From assembly GCF_001668725.1 (NCBI RefSeq), contig NZ_LZKL01000084.1, positions 124,001 to 188,000 on the forward strand: a stretch of 64,000 nucleotides of DNA. The letters run 5' to 3'. Shown here piece after piece: positions 63,303 to 64,000 of this stretch. Numbering within the stretch: the stretch's first letter is position 1; each line of letters begins with the position of its first letter. The notes beneath the pieces were generated by a model. The model searched no databases. It was not told the origin of the DNA and was given only the letters and a program-made list of their open reading frames with translations. The translations under genes and the position numbers were made by a program. This stretch comes from Mycobacterium sp. E787 (GTDB lineage: Bacteria; Actinomycetota; Actinomycetes; Mycobacteriales; Mycobacteriaceae).

Positions 63303-63330
63303 ATCCATTCCACCGATGGCCGGGCGGCGT

Positions 63331-63402
63331 GCGCCCAGGAGATCGTGTCGGGCAAAGGCTCCGCTTCGGAAAAGCGCGGGCCTACACGAGTCTCCTGGGC
63401 GC
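63331..63402. repeat. inverted repeat at the end of the PE/PPE-like gene
   Basis: Arms 63331-63348 (GCGCCCAGGAGATCGTGT) and 63384-63402 pair along 18 bases with one bulged G at 63390; the loop holds a smaller stem. It begins eight bases after the stop of the partial gene at 63410. It may be a terminator, although no T-run follows in the transcription direction. Confidence 0.7.
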
Positions 63403-63409
63403 CACCGGG

Positions 63410-64000
63410 CTAGGCGGCGATCCCGATGCCCAAGCTGGCATCCACGGCGGCCTGCAGCGAGAGCTCGAGGTCGGTCAGCGCCGTGTTCAGCGACACGACG
63501 AGCGAGCCGCCCGTCTGCTCCAGCGTGGTGGCTGCGCCCGAGAGGCCGGTCGCCAGGGCCGTGCCGAGCCCGAGCACGCCGGGAGCCCCGACGCCCAGGG
63601 TCGCCGCGAAACCACCGAAGAGCGCGCCACCGATCTGGGCTGCGGTGTTCTCCCAGATATTCGCCAACGCGTTACCTGTGCCGGCCAACCCGGACAAGCC
63701 CGTCGCCAGGCTCCCGCCCAGGGTTTCACCCGCGTGTATGAGGCCTCCGAGGCCGCCGGTGAGGCCGCCCGCGAGGGATCCGGTGGCCTGCACCAGGCCG
63801 TTCAGCGCAGCGCCGAGGTTAGCCGACAGCGCCGCGTTGATGGACAGTCCCAAGTTGGGCAGCGACAGCGTCGAGAGCGCGGCAGCCAAGTTGGCGGCCA
63901 GGCTCTCGCCGGTCTGGATCGCCGCGTTCAGGCCCGCTGCGAGGTTGCCGGCGAAGTTGGCCGCCAGCGCCTCGCCGGTCTGGATAAACGCGTTGAGGTT
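63410..64000 (-). CDS. C-terminal part of a repetitive, low-complexity surface-type protein (PE-family candidate)
   Basis: The open frame continues beyond the right edge; 196 residues and the stop are seen. The sequence is Ala-, Gly-, Leu-, Asn-rich, with near-repeats of about 22 residues (LNAFIQTGEALAANFAGNL, then LNAAIQTGESLAANLAAAL) and an amphipathic helical tail. It ends in the TAG at 63410-63412. M. tuberculosis has a PE_PGRS gene (Rv1651c) next to argC, but the Gly-Gly-x runs of PE_PGRS proteins are absent, so a different PE or repeat protein has taken this place. The N-terminal PE domain, if any, is outside the window. An internal start is unlikely. Confidence 0.65.
   Translation of the reverse strand, partial: NLNAFIQTGEALAANFAGNLAAGLNAAIQTGESLAANLAAALSTLSLPNLGLSINAALSANLGAALNGLVQATGSLAGGLTGGLGGLIHAGETLGGSLATGLSGLAGTGNALANIWENTAAQIGGALFGGFAATLGVGAPGVLGLGTALATGLSGAATTLEQTGGSLVVSLNTALTDLELSLQAAVDASLGIGIAA

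Overview
The window is high-GC actinobacterial DNA that I read as a slow-growing Mycobacterium, most likely close to the M. avium complex. Gene order follows, in reverse, the M. tuberculosis Rv1651c to Rv1710 segment (arginine operon, pks10-pks7-pks8/17-pks9-pks11, Rv1683-Rv1688, tyrS-tlyA-nadK-recN, pyrG-xerD, parA-scpA-scpB), and many inferred proteins have nearly the same length as their H37Rv counterparts. Genus is confident; species is inference. I saw no rRNA, tRNA, CRISPR array, insertion sequence or prophage.

Layout. (1) 1-16131, almost all minus strand: housekeeping genes for chromosome condensation and segregation (parA, scpA, scpB, xerD), CTP synthesis (pyrG), cell envelope and division (mctB/steB, steA-like), DNA repair (recN), NADP synthesis (nadK), rRNA methylation (tlyA), glycerol-phosphate recycling (HAD phosphatase) and tyrosyl-tRNA charging (tyrS). 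(2) 16260-21418: two transporters (BASS family and an ammonium channel) flank the DNA glycosylase gene mpg, then a TetR-linked ABC exporter operon with an apparently leaderless promoter and a tandem palindromic operator. (3) 21384-25072, minus: a Trm112-like protein, a fused lipase/acyl-CoA-ligase-like protein with a degenerate ligase half, and a small unknown. (4) 25435-32922, plus: a compact, apparently uncharacterised carbohydrate-oxidation operon (membrane protein, gluconate-dehydrogenase-like subunit 3, GMC flavoprotein, GH15 glucosidase, SDR, small membrane protein, enolase-superfamily enzyme), preceded by a short ORF ending in three Cys codons. (5) 33016-36266, plus: PAS-ANTAR regulator, ABC-F ATPase, SGNH hydrolase. 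(6) 36352-54686, minus: a polyketide locus with two type III PKSs (pks10, pks11) flanking three type I proteins. Pks9 is a KSQ loading module (active-site Cys replaced by Gln); Pks7 and Pks8 are fully reducing extension modules with methylmalonyl-type and malonyl-type AT motifs. Terminal docking sequences suggest the order Pks9, Pks7, Pks8, the reverse of where the loading module sits in the operon. No thioesterase is present, so the type III enzymes are candidates to receive the chain. (7) 54793-63266, minus: argC-J-B-D-F-R-G-H with ATGA coupling between argC and argR and two overlapping ARG-box-like palindromes in front of argC. (8) The window ends inside a repetitive PE/PPE-like or secreted low-complexity protein.

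Between genes there are several long palindromes (2939-3000, 14330-14424, 17154-17221, 56246-56303, 63331-63402). Two share an identical 18-base core, which points to a dispersed repeat family rather than ordinary terminators.
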